A stretch of DNA of 64,000 bases from Nitrosospira briensis (GTDB taxonomy: Bacteria; Pseudomonadota; Gammaproteobacteria; Burkholderiales; Nitrosomonadaceae), in assembly GCF_900115125.1 (NCBI RefSeq), contig NZ_FOVJ01000003.1, positions 124,001-188,000 on the forward strand, read 5' to 3'. The position numbers and the translations under genes are program-made. The notes under the pieces were generated by a model. The model made no database searches, was not told the origin of the DNA, and saw only the letters and a program-made list of their open reading frames with translations. This document shows positions 31,301 through 39,528 of the stretch, in pieces; position 1 is the stretch's first letter; each line of letters begins with the position of its first letter.

Positions 31301-33553
31301 GTGCCCGAGGCGGTGGCCGAGCGCGCTCGTGACAAGGAGATACACAAGCGCCGCCTCGCCTTCCTTTCCGCGACCAGTGCGGACATTGCGCAATTCATCC
31401 AGGAGAATGTGGCGGTATTCAACGCGTTCAACGACCGTGCACCGGATGACAAGGGGAATCTCGACCTGTTGCACGAACTGTTGGAAGCCCAGGCCTACCG
31501 CCTGGCTTTCTGGCGTGCGGCTGCGGATGAAATCAACTACCGCCGTTTCTTCGACATCAATGATCTGGCAGCACTGCGGATGGACAATCCGGAGGTGTTC
31601 GAGAGCACACACCGGCTGATACGCGAGTTGCTGGCAAGGGGGTATGTCGGCGGGTTGCGCATCGACCATCCGGACGGTTTATACGCTCCAAAGGAATACT
31701 TCGAGCGGCTGCAGGCAATGGCGGCGATGCTCTCTCCCGGGACCCTGAAGGAAAATGCACAGCCGTTATACATTGTGGTGGAAAAAATACTCGCTGCGCA
31801 TGAACATCTTCCCGAATCCTGGCCGGTCCACGGCACGACGGGTTATGACTTCGCTGCGATTTGCACCGGCCTGTTTGTCGACGGCCATTCTGCTGACCGT
31901 TTCACCCATATCTATGAGAACTTTATTCGGGCACGGCCGGACCTTGACGCCATGGTGCAGGCGAACAAGCATCTAATCATGGAAAACGCCCTCTCCGGCG
32001 AACTGCAGGTGCTGGCTACGCAACTTGCTCGCATCGCTAAAGGCGATCGCCGCACCTGCGACTTTACCTTCAATAGCCAACACAGTGCGCTGGCCCAGAT
32101 CGTGGCCAGCTTTCCGGTTTACCGTACTTATGTTTCTCGCTGCGAAAGCTCCGCCGCCGACGCCCGTTATGTGGATTGGGCGGTGGGGATTGCGAAAAAG
32201 CGAAGCCAGGCGGCAGATCCCGGTATTTTCGATTTCGTGCGGGACGTGCTGCTGGCGCGGCAGGCCAAGGGCAAGAGCGAGGCATACCAAAATGCAGTGT
32301 GCACCTTTGCAATGAAATTTCAGCAGTACACGAGCCCGGTAATGGCCAAGGCAATGGAGGACACCACTTTCTATCAGTACAACCGCTTGATATCGCAGAA
32401 TGAGGTTGGCAGCGAACCGGGCCGTTTTGGAGTGTCGCTCGCGGCATTTCACCGGGAGAATCAGGAGCGGCTGGCCCGTTGGCCGCATGCCATGCTGTCC
32501 ACCTCCAGCCACGACAGCAAGCGATCGGAAGACGTGCGTGGGCGCATTACTGTGCTCTCCGAAATACCCGACGAATGGAGCCGCGTCCTTTTGCGCTGGA
32601 GGAAACTCAACCGCAGTAGCCGCAGAAAGCTGGATAGCGGGTACGCGCCGAGTCGCAACGACGAGTATCTGCTATATCAGACTCTGCTCGGCGTATGGCC
32701 ATTCGACATCCTGGACACCTCTGACAAGCCTGCTGCGGGCGAGCTGGCCCAACTCTCGGATCGCGTAGCCGCCTACATGCTCAAGGCTGGTCGTGAAGCG
32801 AAAGTGCATAGTTCGTGGATCAATCCGAACAAGGAGTACGAGGAGGCGACGCAAGATTTTGTGCGTACGCTTCTCTCCCCCCAACCGGTCAATCTGTTCC
32901 TGCGTGATTTTCTGCCGTTCCAGCAGCGGATTGCATGGATTGGCGCTTTCAACAGCCTGTCGCAGGTGCTGCTCAAACTCACATCCCCTGGAGTGCCGGA
33001 CATCTACCAAGGCAACGAAGTATGGAACTTCAGCCTGGTGGATCCGGATAACCGGCGTCCGGTGGACTACAGCACGCGCGGTGCCGCGCTGTCTGCGATC
33101 CGTTCGATATGCGCCGAAGAGGGCGCCAGCGTATGCGCTCGACGTCTGCTGGAGAACGTCCGGGATGGCCGGATCAAGCTCTACCTGAGCTGGAAAGCGC
33201 TCACTTTTCGGCGCGAGCGCGAACAGCTTTTCCGTAATGGCGACTACGTAACTCTAAAAGCGCATGGCCTGCGCGCGGAGCATGTGTGCGCCTACGCGCG
33301 GCGGCATGGAAATGAGGTCCTGCTGGTGGTTGTGCCCCGGTTGTTTGTCGGGCTCATAGGGGAGCAGCGCGGTTTTCCAGTCGGCAAGGCTGCTTGGGCC
33401 GACACATGGCTTGAGTTACCGCCGGATTGTATGCGCGGGAAGTGGACCAATATATTGACCGAAGAGACGTTCGCGGGCCAGAGGCTGGAGCTGGCTCAAA
33501 TTTTCGGAACGTTTCCCTATGCGCTGTTATATGGAAACAGACCAAATGACTGA
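28385..33553 (+). CDS. 4-alpha-glucanotransferase fused to maltooligosyl-trehalose synthase (MalQ-TreY)
   Basis: This 1722-residue protein joins two complete enzymes. Residues about 1-740 are a GH77 MalQ-type amylomaltase with YGLRSERNYGIGDFGDL, catalytic D493 (RKDHIMGLRR), E541 (VGEDLGTVP) and D593 (TTHDLPTLAG). Residues about 752-1720 are a GH13 TreY, with ATYRLQLNLDF, GSSHGYDVTDH, D1094 (LRIDHPDG), E1133 (IVVEKIL) and D1377 (SSHDSKRSEDVRGR). MalQ would rearrange maltodextrins and TreY would turn the reducing end into a trehalosyl group, for TreZ to release. Both catalytic triads look intact and no stop or frameshift lies at the junction. AAGGG precedes the ATG. It ends the trehalose operon and converges on glgX. 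Confidence 0.92.
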   Translation: MSSPLDQLCSLYGVLPQYSDIWGNTRYTSEAAKRALLGAMGVAANNEEETAASLHAFQRRKWERAMPPVQVVRESARPYRIPIALPVTQDKLAYRWYLHRESGARDDGEFTPGQMEEMERHRLDDPGGQEFVRRVLALDLPIEPGYHRFSIERAGGGDITAEMAFIVAPAACYKPPVIEGEGRVWGFALQLYGLRSERNYGIGDFGDLRRLIEICAEAGGSTLLLNPLHALFPDAPEHASPYSPSSRAWFNPLYLDVEAIPDFAECEEVRSMVHAPQFQAQLRALRATEQVDYRGVAEVKSKVLDCLYLHFRSAHLSQSTDRARAFRAFQSEYGQSLRRHALFEALQEYFRAQDSVVWGWPVWPEAYREPNAQEVEAFCNAHLDRVEYFEYLQWHASTQLGAARTRSWEVGLGVGLMLDLAIGVAEGGAATWAGRGLYALDARAGAPPDDFNRLGQDWGLPPWIPHELTASAYEPFIEMLQANMRDFGALRKDHIMGLRRLFWVAPGLPATEGAYVLYPFEDMLGILALESQRNRCLIVGEDLGTVPDEVREALLPMNVMSTRLLYFERRDDGRLKPPHEYPVNAVAAVTTHDLPTLAGFWQGLDIDLRDQQHLFPDDEVRNQQIVERAADRAQLLVALEGQGVLPPGAGLHPVNFPEMTAELAAAVYTYLAQAPSKLLLVQMEDGFGVREQPNLPGAPEPAYPCWRLKLPLNLEEWHESIYLQGILCALQRERPASQMSASLRGAAAQGIELQIPRATYRLQLNLDFNLSQAAELIPYLDELGISHCYLSPILKARPGSSHGYDVTDHGSINPEIGTFRDFEQFSAALKRRGMGQIMDVVPNHMCITGADSGWWLDVLENGPASRFASYFDIDWYIFGEHLPGRVLLPVLGDHYGAILESGELKLAFDPEQGSFSVFYYEHRFPVDPREYPRILGNGLERLETRLGGQHPEFLELQSLITVFSHLPLRDNVVPEAVAERARDKEIHKRRLAFLSATSADIAQFIQENVAVFNAFNDRAPDDKGNLDLLHELLEAQAYRLAFWRAAADEINYRRFFDINDLAALRMDNPEVFESTHRLIRELLARGYVGGLRIDHPDGLYAPKEYFERLQAMAAMLSPGTLKENAQPLYIVVEKILAAHEHLPESWPVHGTTGYDFAAICTGLFVDGHSADRFTHIYENFIRARPDLDAMVQANKHLIMENALSGELQVLATQLARIAKGDRRTCDFTFNSQHSALAQIVASFPVYRTYVSRCESSAADARYVDWAVGIAKKRSQAADPGIFDFVRDVLLARQAKGKSEAYQNAVCTFAMKFQQYTSPVMAKAMEDTTFYQYNRLISQNEVGSEPGRFGVSLAAFHRENQERLARWPHAMLSTSSHDSKRSEDVRGRITVLSEIPDEWSRVLLRWRKLNRSSRRKLDSGYAPSRNDEYLLYQTLLGVWPFDILDTSDKPAAGELAQLSDRVAAYMLKAGREAKVHSSWINPNKEYEEATQDFVRTLLSPQPVNLFLRDFLPFQQRIAWIGAFNSLSQVLLKLTSPGVPDIYQGNEVWNFSLVDPDNRRPVDYSTRGAALSAIRSICAEEGASVCARRLLENVRDGRIKLYLSWKALTFRREREQLFRNGDYVTLKAHGLRAEHVCAYARRHGNEVLLVVVPRLFVGLIGEQRGFPVGKAAWADTWLELPPDCMRGKWTNILTEETFAGQRLELAQIFGTFPYALLYGNRPND

Positions 33554-33587
33554 TGAGTGATCACCAGGCATTGGAAGCCGAAGAAGT

Positions 33588-33619
33588 CTGGCAGGACCCG
33601 TCAAGACGTGTCCTGCCAG
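33588..33619. terminator. Long near-perfect palindrome between convergent treY and glgX genes
   Basis: CTGGCAGGAC at 33588-33597 pairs with GTCCTGCCAG at 33610-33619, and CGTC/GACG extend the stem inward around AA with one C-T mismatch. No T-run follows. It could be a bidirectional terminator or processing stem for the two converging transcripts. Confidence 0.5.
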
Positions 33620-33731
33620 CCAAAGCGGGTATCTGCGTTTCTACGTGGTGGATTGGTGATGCAGGGCAAATCCCGACAGAGTGTGTCTCATGCGGCGACG
33701 CTACATGTCGTTTGTCATACAGCGGGTGGTT

Positions 33732-35861
33732 TCAAGCCTGGCGTTGCAGGAGCACTAACGATCGCGGCACCACTGTCAGGCTCGCGCCGGCTTCGAGCGG
33801 TGATGCGCCGTGCGCATCCTCATCCCCACCCTGCAGCCAACCCTGAGCCGTGTCGAGCACCTTCAGCCAACGCAACCCCCAGTGGTTAGGAGGCAGGATG
33901 AAATCCATCTCTTCGAAATGGGCGTTGAAGATCAGGTAAAAGCTGTCATCCGTCACCGGCTCGCCACGGGCATTCGGGTTGGGAAAACTTTCTCCATTGA
34001 GGAAAACCCCCAGGGTCTGGATTGTCTCGCCACCCCATAACTCCTCGCTCGCCTGTTCCCCCATGTAATTGAACCAGGCGATGTCGTCCTTGTCCCCGCC
34101 GTGGATGGGTTGGCCCTGAAACCAGCGGCGGCGGCGGAAGACCGGGTGTTCATGACGGAATCGAATGAGGCGCTCGGTGAATTCCTGTAAATCTTCATCC
34201 ACGTTGCTCCAGTTTACCCAGGAAATCGGGTTGTCCTGACAATAGGCATTGTTGTTCCCCTGCTGTGTGCGGCCGAACTCGTCCCCCGCAAGTAACATGG
34301 GGACGCCTTGCGACAGCATCAGAGTAGCCATAAAATTGCGCTGCTGCCGGACGCGGAGGGTGAGCACTTCGGGGTCGTCCGTGGGACCCTCGGCGCCACA
34401 ATTCCAGGAACGGTTATCGTCGTGGCCGTCCCGGTTGTCCTCGCCGTTGGCCAGATTGTGCTTCTCGTTGTAAGACACCAGATCGCGCAGGGTGAACCCA
34501 TCGTGCGCCGAGACAAAGTTGATGCTCGCGAACGGACTGCGCGAGTTTCCGCCGTAGAGGTCGGAACTCCCGGTAAAGCGGTAACCGAATTCGCTCAGAG
34601 TCGGAGCCTGGGTTCGCCAGAAGTTGCGCACACAGTCACGATACTTGCCGTTCCATTCGGACCAGCCTGATGGAAAGTTGCCTACCTGGTAACCGCCTTC
34701 GCCCAGATCCCACGGTTCGGCGATCAACTTGATCTGGTTTGTCACCGGATCCTGCTGAATGATGTTGAAAAATGCGTTCAACATCTGCACTTCGTGCAGC
34801 TCGCGCGCCAGCGCCGAGGCCAGGTCGAAGCGGAAACCATCCACGTGCATTTCCAGCACCCAGTAACGAAGCGAATCCATGATCAGTTGCAGTACGTGGG
34901 GCTGGCGCATACTGAGGCAATTGCCAGTGCCACTGTAATCCCTGTAATAGCGCCGATCCTCCATCAGCTGATAATAATAGGCGTTGTCTATCCCCTTGAG
35001 GCACAGCACCGGCCCCAGGTGATTGCCCTCGGCGGTATGGTTGTACACCACATCCAGGATCACCTCAATACCGGCCTGATGCATTGCCTTGACCATCGTC
35101 TTGAACTCGGCGGCGGCGGCGCCCGGCCGCTTGTCCGCGGCATAGTCGCCATGCGGCGAAAAGTATGCCATGGAGTTATAGCCCCAGTAATTCCGCAGGC
35201 CCCGGTCGTGAAGGTGCTTGTCATGCACAAAATAGTGCACCGGCAACAACTCGACAGCAGTGACGCCAAGTTGTTTCAGATATCCGATGGAGACAGGGTG
35301 AGCAAGCCCTGCATAGGTGCCACGCAACTCGGGTGGAATGTCGGGATGCTGTGCCGTGAAGCCCTTGACGTGCAACTCATAAATAACGGTTTCATGCCAT
35401 GGCCGTTGCAGCCGGTGATCGCCGGCCCAGTTGAAGAAAGGCTGTTGAACAATGCACTTGGGCATGAATGGCGCGCTATCCCTGTCATTCGATGCGTCGG
35501 GGTCGGCATCGAAATGGTAGGGGAATACGGCTTCGTCCCAGGTAACATCCCCATCGATACCCTTCGCGTAAGGGTCGAGCAGGAGTTTGGAAGGATTGCA
35601 GCGGTGCCCTTGTTCAGGCGCCCATGGGCCGTGCACGCGGAAGCCGTAGCGCTGCCCCGGTTCCACGCCGGGGAGGTATCCGTGCCAGCAGTGTCCGGTG
35701 ACCTCTGGCAGGCCTAACCGCGTTTCCCTGCCGCGCTCATCGAACAGGCACAGCTCGATACGCTCCGCCACTTCCGAAAATAGCGAGAAGTTCGTTCCCG
35801 CGCCATCATAGGTCGCCCCGAGCGGATAAGGGTTTCCCGGCCATATTTTCATCGGAGACAT
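33732..35861 (-). CDS. glgX: Glycogen debranching enzyme
   Basis: GlgX hydrolyses alpha-1,6 branches of glycogen. The chosen start (MSPMKIWPGNPYPLGATYDG) gives about 709 residues, the usual size; the open frame extends 65 codons upstream, but that part has no family character. An N-terminal CBM48-like domain (NFSLFSEVAERIELCLFDE) precedes a GH13_11 barrel with catalytic D346 (FRFDLASA), E382 (LIAEPWDLG) and D454 (SAHDGFTLRD). It is convergent with the MalQ-TreY gene and downstream of the GH15 gene on the same strand, after 457 bp. Confidence 0.94.
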   Translation of the reverse strand: MSPMKIWPGNPYPLGATYDGAGTNFSLFSEVAERIELCLFDERGRETRLGLPEVTGHCWHGYLPGVEPGQRYGFRVHGPWAPEQGHRCNPSKLLLDPYAKGIDGDVTWDEAVFPYHFDADPDASNDRDSAPFMPKCIVQQPFFNWAGDHRLQRPWHETVIYELHVKGFTAQHPDIPPELRGTYAGLAHPVSIGYLKQLGVTAVELLPVHYFVHDKHLHDRGLRNYWGYNSMAYFSPHGDYAADKRPGAAAAEFKTMVKAMHQAGIEVILDVVYNHTAEGNHLGPVLCLKGIDNAYYYQLMEDRRYYRDYSGTGNCLSMRQPHVLQLIMDSLRYWVLEMHVDGFRFDLASALARELHEVQMLNAFFNIIQQDPVTNQIKLIAEPWDLGEGGYQVGNFPSGWSEWNGKYRDCVRNFWRTQAPTLSEFGYRFTGSSDLYGGNSRSPFASINFVSAHDGFTLRDLVSYNEKHNLANGEDNRDGHDDNRSWNCGAEGPTDDPEVLTLRVRQQRNFMATLMLSQGVPMLLAGDEFGRTQQGNNNAYCQDNPISWVNWSNVDEDLQEFTERLIRFRHEHPVFRRRRWFQGQPIHGGDKDDIAWFNYMGEQASEELWGGETIQTLGVFLNGESFPNPNARGEPVTDDSFYLIFNAHFEEMDFILPPNHWGLRWLKVLDTAQGWLQGGDEDAHGASPLEAGASLTVVPRSLVLLQRQA

Positions 35862-36318
35862 GGGTTCCAGCGGACAGAACAGGCGGTTGCCAAGGAGCCT
35901 CCAAAAAAATTCTCCGTGGGGCTTGCTACCGCAAAAATCCGGCTGATCACCAGGCGCATGCTGGAGGCTGTACGGTGGATGTAGGTCCCCGGGAGCGAAG
36001 GGAAGCAGGGCCCCCGAGTCTGCCCCGAGGGGTCCGCAAAGCTGAGTCGAGCGCACGCGCGAACACCAATTTTAGTCATCTCAGATTACTTGATTACTTT
36101 TCGAGGCTAGCCAAAAATAGATGAAATTAACTATAGCACGCACTGTCTGGCTCTGTCAGAACGCTATCGCTCGCTTTCAGCACCGGGTACCGACCTGTTT
36201 GTTCGGCGGCATGTCGTCTATTATGGCTAGCTCGAACATCCTTGCCGCGAGTACGATTTACTTGCGGAACGCATCACATGCGACAGTAAATCCTTCGCTG
36301 TACCAGTTCTCAACCAGC
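35862..36318. other. 457 bp intergenic region between the GH15 gene and glgX
   Basis: No convincing gene is seen; small frames in both strands lack family features. It presumably holds the glgX promoter, but no consensus site stands out. Confidence 0.4.
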
Positions 36319-38202
36319 TCAATCCAGGGAAGGCTCATCGCGTGGCGCACCGGCGGCTCTGTTCCTGGATGCGTCGTCCGCGCGAGGCGGCTCGCCGAGA
36401 TCCGCGCGCTGTTGTGCCGGACCACTGACGCGGCGCAAATTATATGCGGTGTTGATCAGACCGATGTGGGAAAATGCCTGCGGGAAGTTTCCAAGTTGGC
36501 GCCGGAGGCGGGGATGGTATTCCTCTGCAAGAAGCCCGAGGTCGTTGCGCAAAGACAAGAGGCGCTCGAAAAGGGCTTCGGCATCGCCCGTGCGGCCGAT
36601 CATGGTGTAGGCGTCGGCGAGCCAGAAACTGCAAACGAGAAAGGTCCCTTCCTCGCCAGTAAGTCCGTCTTCGGTTTCCTCGACACGATAGCGCAGCACA
36701 AGCCCGTCTTCCAGGAGTTCGCGCTCGATAGCTTCGACAGTGCCACGAAAGCGATAATCCTCCGGCGGCAGGAATCCGACTTCCGCGATCAGCAAGAGCG
36801 AAGCGTCAAGCGCTGTCCCGTCATAATGCTGAACGAAGGTGTTCCGGCCCTTGTCATAGCCCCGCACCAGGACCTCCCGATGGATCTCCTCCCGAAGTGC
36901 GCGCCATGTCTCGACTGGTCCGCTGAAGCCGCTTTGCTCCACGGCCTTTATCGCCCGGTCAAATGCGACCCAGGCCATCACCTTTGAATGGACGAAGTGC
37001 TTGCGTCCGCCGCGCACCTCCCAGATGCCTTCGTCGGGCTCCCGCCACAGGCCCTCCAATCGCGAAAGCAGCGTTTGCTGAAACCGCCAGGCGTCCTGAT
37101 TTGGACCAAGTTGCGATTTGCGGGCGGTATGAAGCGCGTCCATCAATTCGCCAAATACATCGATCTGAATCTGGTCGCAGGCGCCGTTGCCTATTCGTAC
37201 AGGGACGCTGTTCTCGTAGCCGGGCAGCCAGGTCAACTCGATTTCCGTCAAGCGGCGCTCGCCATCCACGCCGTACATGATCTGCATCTGATTGGGCGCA
37301 CCTGCGGCGGCGCGCAGCAACCATTCCCTGAACGCGCCAGCTTCATCGAAGTAACCGGCATTCATGAACGCGTATAACGTAAGGGCAGCGTCGCGAATCC
37401 AGCAGTAACGGTAATCCCAGTTGCGCATCCCGCCGATCTCCTCCGGAAGGGAGGTCGTGGGGGCTGCGACGATTGCACCGCTGGGCTGGTAAGAGAGCGC
37501 CTTGAGCGTGACAAGCGAGCGCTCCACAGCGTCCTTCCACACCGGACTCTCGAATTCGGAGAGTCTGCAAATGCGAACCCAGTCCCGCCACCAGGTTTCC
37601 GTGTGCTCGAGCCTCATCTGGGCGTCGCCGATGAAATGGGGCTCGCGATGCAGTGGATGATAAGCGAGCGTGAAGGGGACTACGTCGCCCTCTCTCACGT
37701 CGAACTCTGCTATGGTGCACATGTCCTCGCCATGAAGGGGGACACGGGTCACGAGCTCAACTGCGTCCGGCCCGGCCACCGCGTGTATTCCATAGTCGCG
37801 GCGGCGCACCCAGGGGATAGTCTTGCCGTAGCCGAACCGCAGGGCCATTTCCATCCGCATCGTCACCCGGCCTGACACGCCCCGTACCAGGCGGATTACA
37901 TCGACTTTCTCGGGGTCATCGGAAAGCGGCATGAAATCCACGAGGACCGCCGTACCATCCCTCGTCTCGAAGGTGGTCTCAAGGATCGGCGCGTGAGGAA
38001 GATAGCGCCGGCTGGACCGCTGCGGGCCGCCCGCAGGGGATATACGCCAGTAACCATGCTCGCGTGTCCCTAGCAGAGCTGCAAAGCAGGCGTCGGAGTC
38101 GAACCGCGGGAGGCAAAGCCAATCCATCGACCCATCCTGTGCGACAAGGGCCCCGCTCAGCATGTTGCCGATGAATCCGTAATCCTCGATGGGCTTGCTC
38201 AT
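36319..38202 (-). CDS. GH15 family glucosidase (glucoamylase/trehalase class)
   Basis: The start at 38202 follows GAGGT and opens with the family motif KPIEDYGFIGNMLSGALV. The 627-residue protein has an N-terminal beta-sandwich and an (alpha/alpha)6 barrel with NWDYRYCWIRDAALTL, the catalytic acid in PDEGIWEVR (E391) and the base in LLAEEYHPRLRRQLGNFPQA (E560/E561 region). GH15 members of this shape include glucoamylases and, in actinobacteria, trehalases, so it may hydrolyse maltodextrin ends or trehalose. The neighbouring trehalose and glycogen genes fit either. No signal peptide is seen, so it is cytoplasmic. About the last 35 residues are an Ala/Arg/Asp-rich tail. Confidence 0.88.
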   Translation of the reverse strand: MSKPIEDYGFIGNMLSGALVAQDGSMDWLCLPRFDSDACFAALLGTREHGYWRISPAGGPQRSSRRYLPHAPILETTFETRDGTAVLVDFMPLSDDPEKVDVIRLVRGVSGRVTMRMEMALRFGYGKTIPWVRRRDYGIHAVAGPDAVELVTRVPLHGEDMCTIAEFDVREGDVVPFTLAYHPLHREPHFIGDAQMRLEHTETWWRDWVRICRLSEFESPVWKDAVERSLVTLKALSYQPSGAIVAAPTTSLPEEIGGMRNWDYRYCWIRDAALTLYAFMNAGYFDEAGAFREWLLRAAAGAPNQMQIMYGVDGERRLTEIELTWLPGYENSVPVRIGNGACDQIQIDVFGELMDALHTARKSQLGPNQDAWRFQQTLLSRLEGLWREPDEGIWEVRGGRKHFVHSKVMAWVAFDRAIKAVEQSGFSGPVETWRALREEIHREVLVRGYDKGRNTFVQHYDGTALDASLLLIAEVGFLPPEDYRFRGTVEAIERELLEDGLVLRYRVEETEDGLTGEEGTFLVCSFWLADAYTMIGRTGDAEALFERLLSLRNDLGLLAEEYHPRLRRQLGNFPQAFSHIGLINTAYNLRRVSGPAQQRADLGEPPRADDASRNRAAGAPRDEPSLD

Positions 38203-38359
38203 CCTGCACCTCGGGCCACCGGGAAAGCGTCGTTCCGCCAGTGGCAAACGTTGCAGCCTTGCTGTGGCTGATCGAGGGGAAATAGCAGTCGATAATTATT
38301 TGTCAATCGCCGAGCAAGTTTCCCGATCACTCTCGCATTCCACAGCCTCATCCAGAGCA

Positions 38360-39298
38360 TCAGGCATCCTGTTCCAGGAACGTGAACAAATAATGTACTG
38401 CTTCATCACCCGTATGCGCATAACGAACCTTTGCGTCATAATACAGAGCCACAACCGCGGACACACTATCCTGATAGATTTCAAATCCATCCACATCAGC
38501 TTCGCGAAAGAAGAACTTGCCCTCCATTGCCGTGACATCTTCAGGCAGGGAGCCCTGGCCCCCGGGGTATTGTTCTTCAAATTCCTGGACATGGCTGTTG
38601 TGCATGACAAAGTCATCGGAAACGGCGAAGCCTCCCCTTTCTTCAATCCCCTCGATCAAGCACGACAGCAATAGCATGAGTCTTCTTTTACCGATGCCTG
38701 CTATTTCATCCCGGGCTTGCCGCCGTACATAATCCCTGGAATAAATCAATCTGTCCGATACGGCGTCGATCATTGCGTCATCCATGGCAAAGAGAGACCA
38801 CGCAGAGTGCGGTTCAGCTACAACGACCTTGTCGTTTGCCCTTAATTCGTCAGAAATAGCACGTACCCTGTTGAGATGCTTGCTGTATTCCGTGCAAAGC
38901 AGCAGGACGTAACGCTCCAGAGACGTCCCATAGTCCTTCTCCAACTCCTCGATTTGCGCCTTGATTTCCGGCAAGAAGTCTTCGTCCGACTCGAATTCAT
39001 CAAATGATTTTATCTGGATCGCAATGCAGCGTTCTTCGCCACCCGGACCTGCCGTGCCTGAATATCTCATGACTATATCGGCCCCCCCGTTCGGGCGCCG
39101 AATATCATAGGTGATATCAGTGTACTTATCGAAGGAGGAAAGAATTCGCTCAGCCTTGTCATAGAAGCGGGGACACAAGTCCCTTTCGTGCTTCAGGTGG
39201 CAAAAGCCCTCGGTATCCTCGGGCTGCGCCTTAGGATGGCAAACGAGTTCTGCGAGGATTGCCGCAGGCGTAACCTGGTCTGTGAAGTGCATGCTCAT
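38360..39298 (-). CDS. Uncharacterised protein with a possible PD-(D/E)XK-like nuclease core
   Basis: This 312-residue protein matches no family I know. Near residues 70-100 the sequence reads RRPNGGADIVMRY, then CIAIQIKSFDEF. A buried Asp followed by a beta strand with QxK is the pattern of the Mrr-like branch of PD-(D/E)XK nucleases. Next comes a helical region with EELEKDYGTSLERYVLLL, and an acidic C-terminal half. The N-terminal CHPKAQPEDTEGFC and CPRF cysteines might bind metal. It lies 157 bp from the GH15 gene and 230 bp after an ion-channel gene on the same strand. The nuclease idea rests on motif shape alone. Confidence 0.6.
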   Translation of the reverse strand: MSMHFTDQVTPAAILAELVCHPKAQPEDTEGFCHLKHERDLCPRFYDKAERILSSFDKYTDITYDIRRPNGGADIVMRYSGTAGPGGEERCIAIQIKSFDEFESDEDFLPEIKAQIEELEKDYGTSLERYVLLLCTEYSKHLNRVRAISDELRANDKVVVAEPHSAWSLFAMDDAMIDAVSDRLIYSRDYVRRQARDEIAGIGKRRLMLLLSCLIEGIEERGGFAVSDDFVMHNSHVQEFEEQYPGGQGSLPEDVTAMEGKFFFREADVDGFEIYQDSVSAVVALYYDAKVRYAHTGDEAVHYLFTFLEQDA

Positions 39299-39528
39299 AT
39301 TCTTGAATAAGGCGCCTGGCAGGCTGTGGTGACGGTGACCAAAGCCGGTTTAACGACGACATTCTGCTCGATGAATACTGAAACTGCAATTCAAGCGGTA
39401 GGGAACTTGCATGATTTTCTGAAACAATGGCGAGACGGCACGGTTTCGTATCTCTTGCTTGAATACAAGGTGTGTTTATTTCCCCCGGTTTGTCCTGGTC
39501 TGAGTCGCTACGACTCCCATTTTGCCAG

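Noticed and set aside
34794-35717. 307-codon plus-strand frame opposite glgX
   Set aside because: It is an antisense shadow of the debranching enzyme with no domain of its own.
35862-36056. N-terminal extension of glgX
   Set aside because: The frame is open, but the sequence is low in family character and the usual start lies at 35861.
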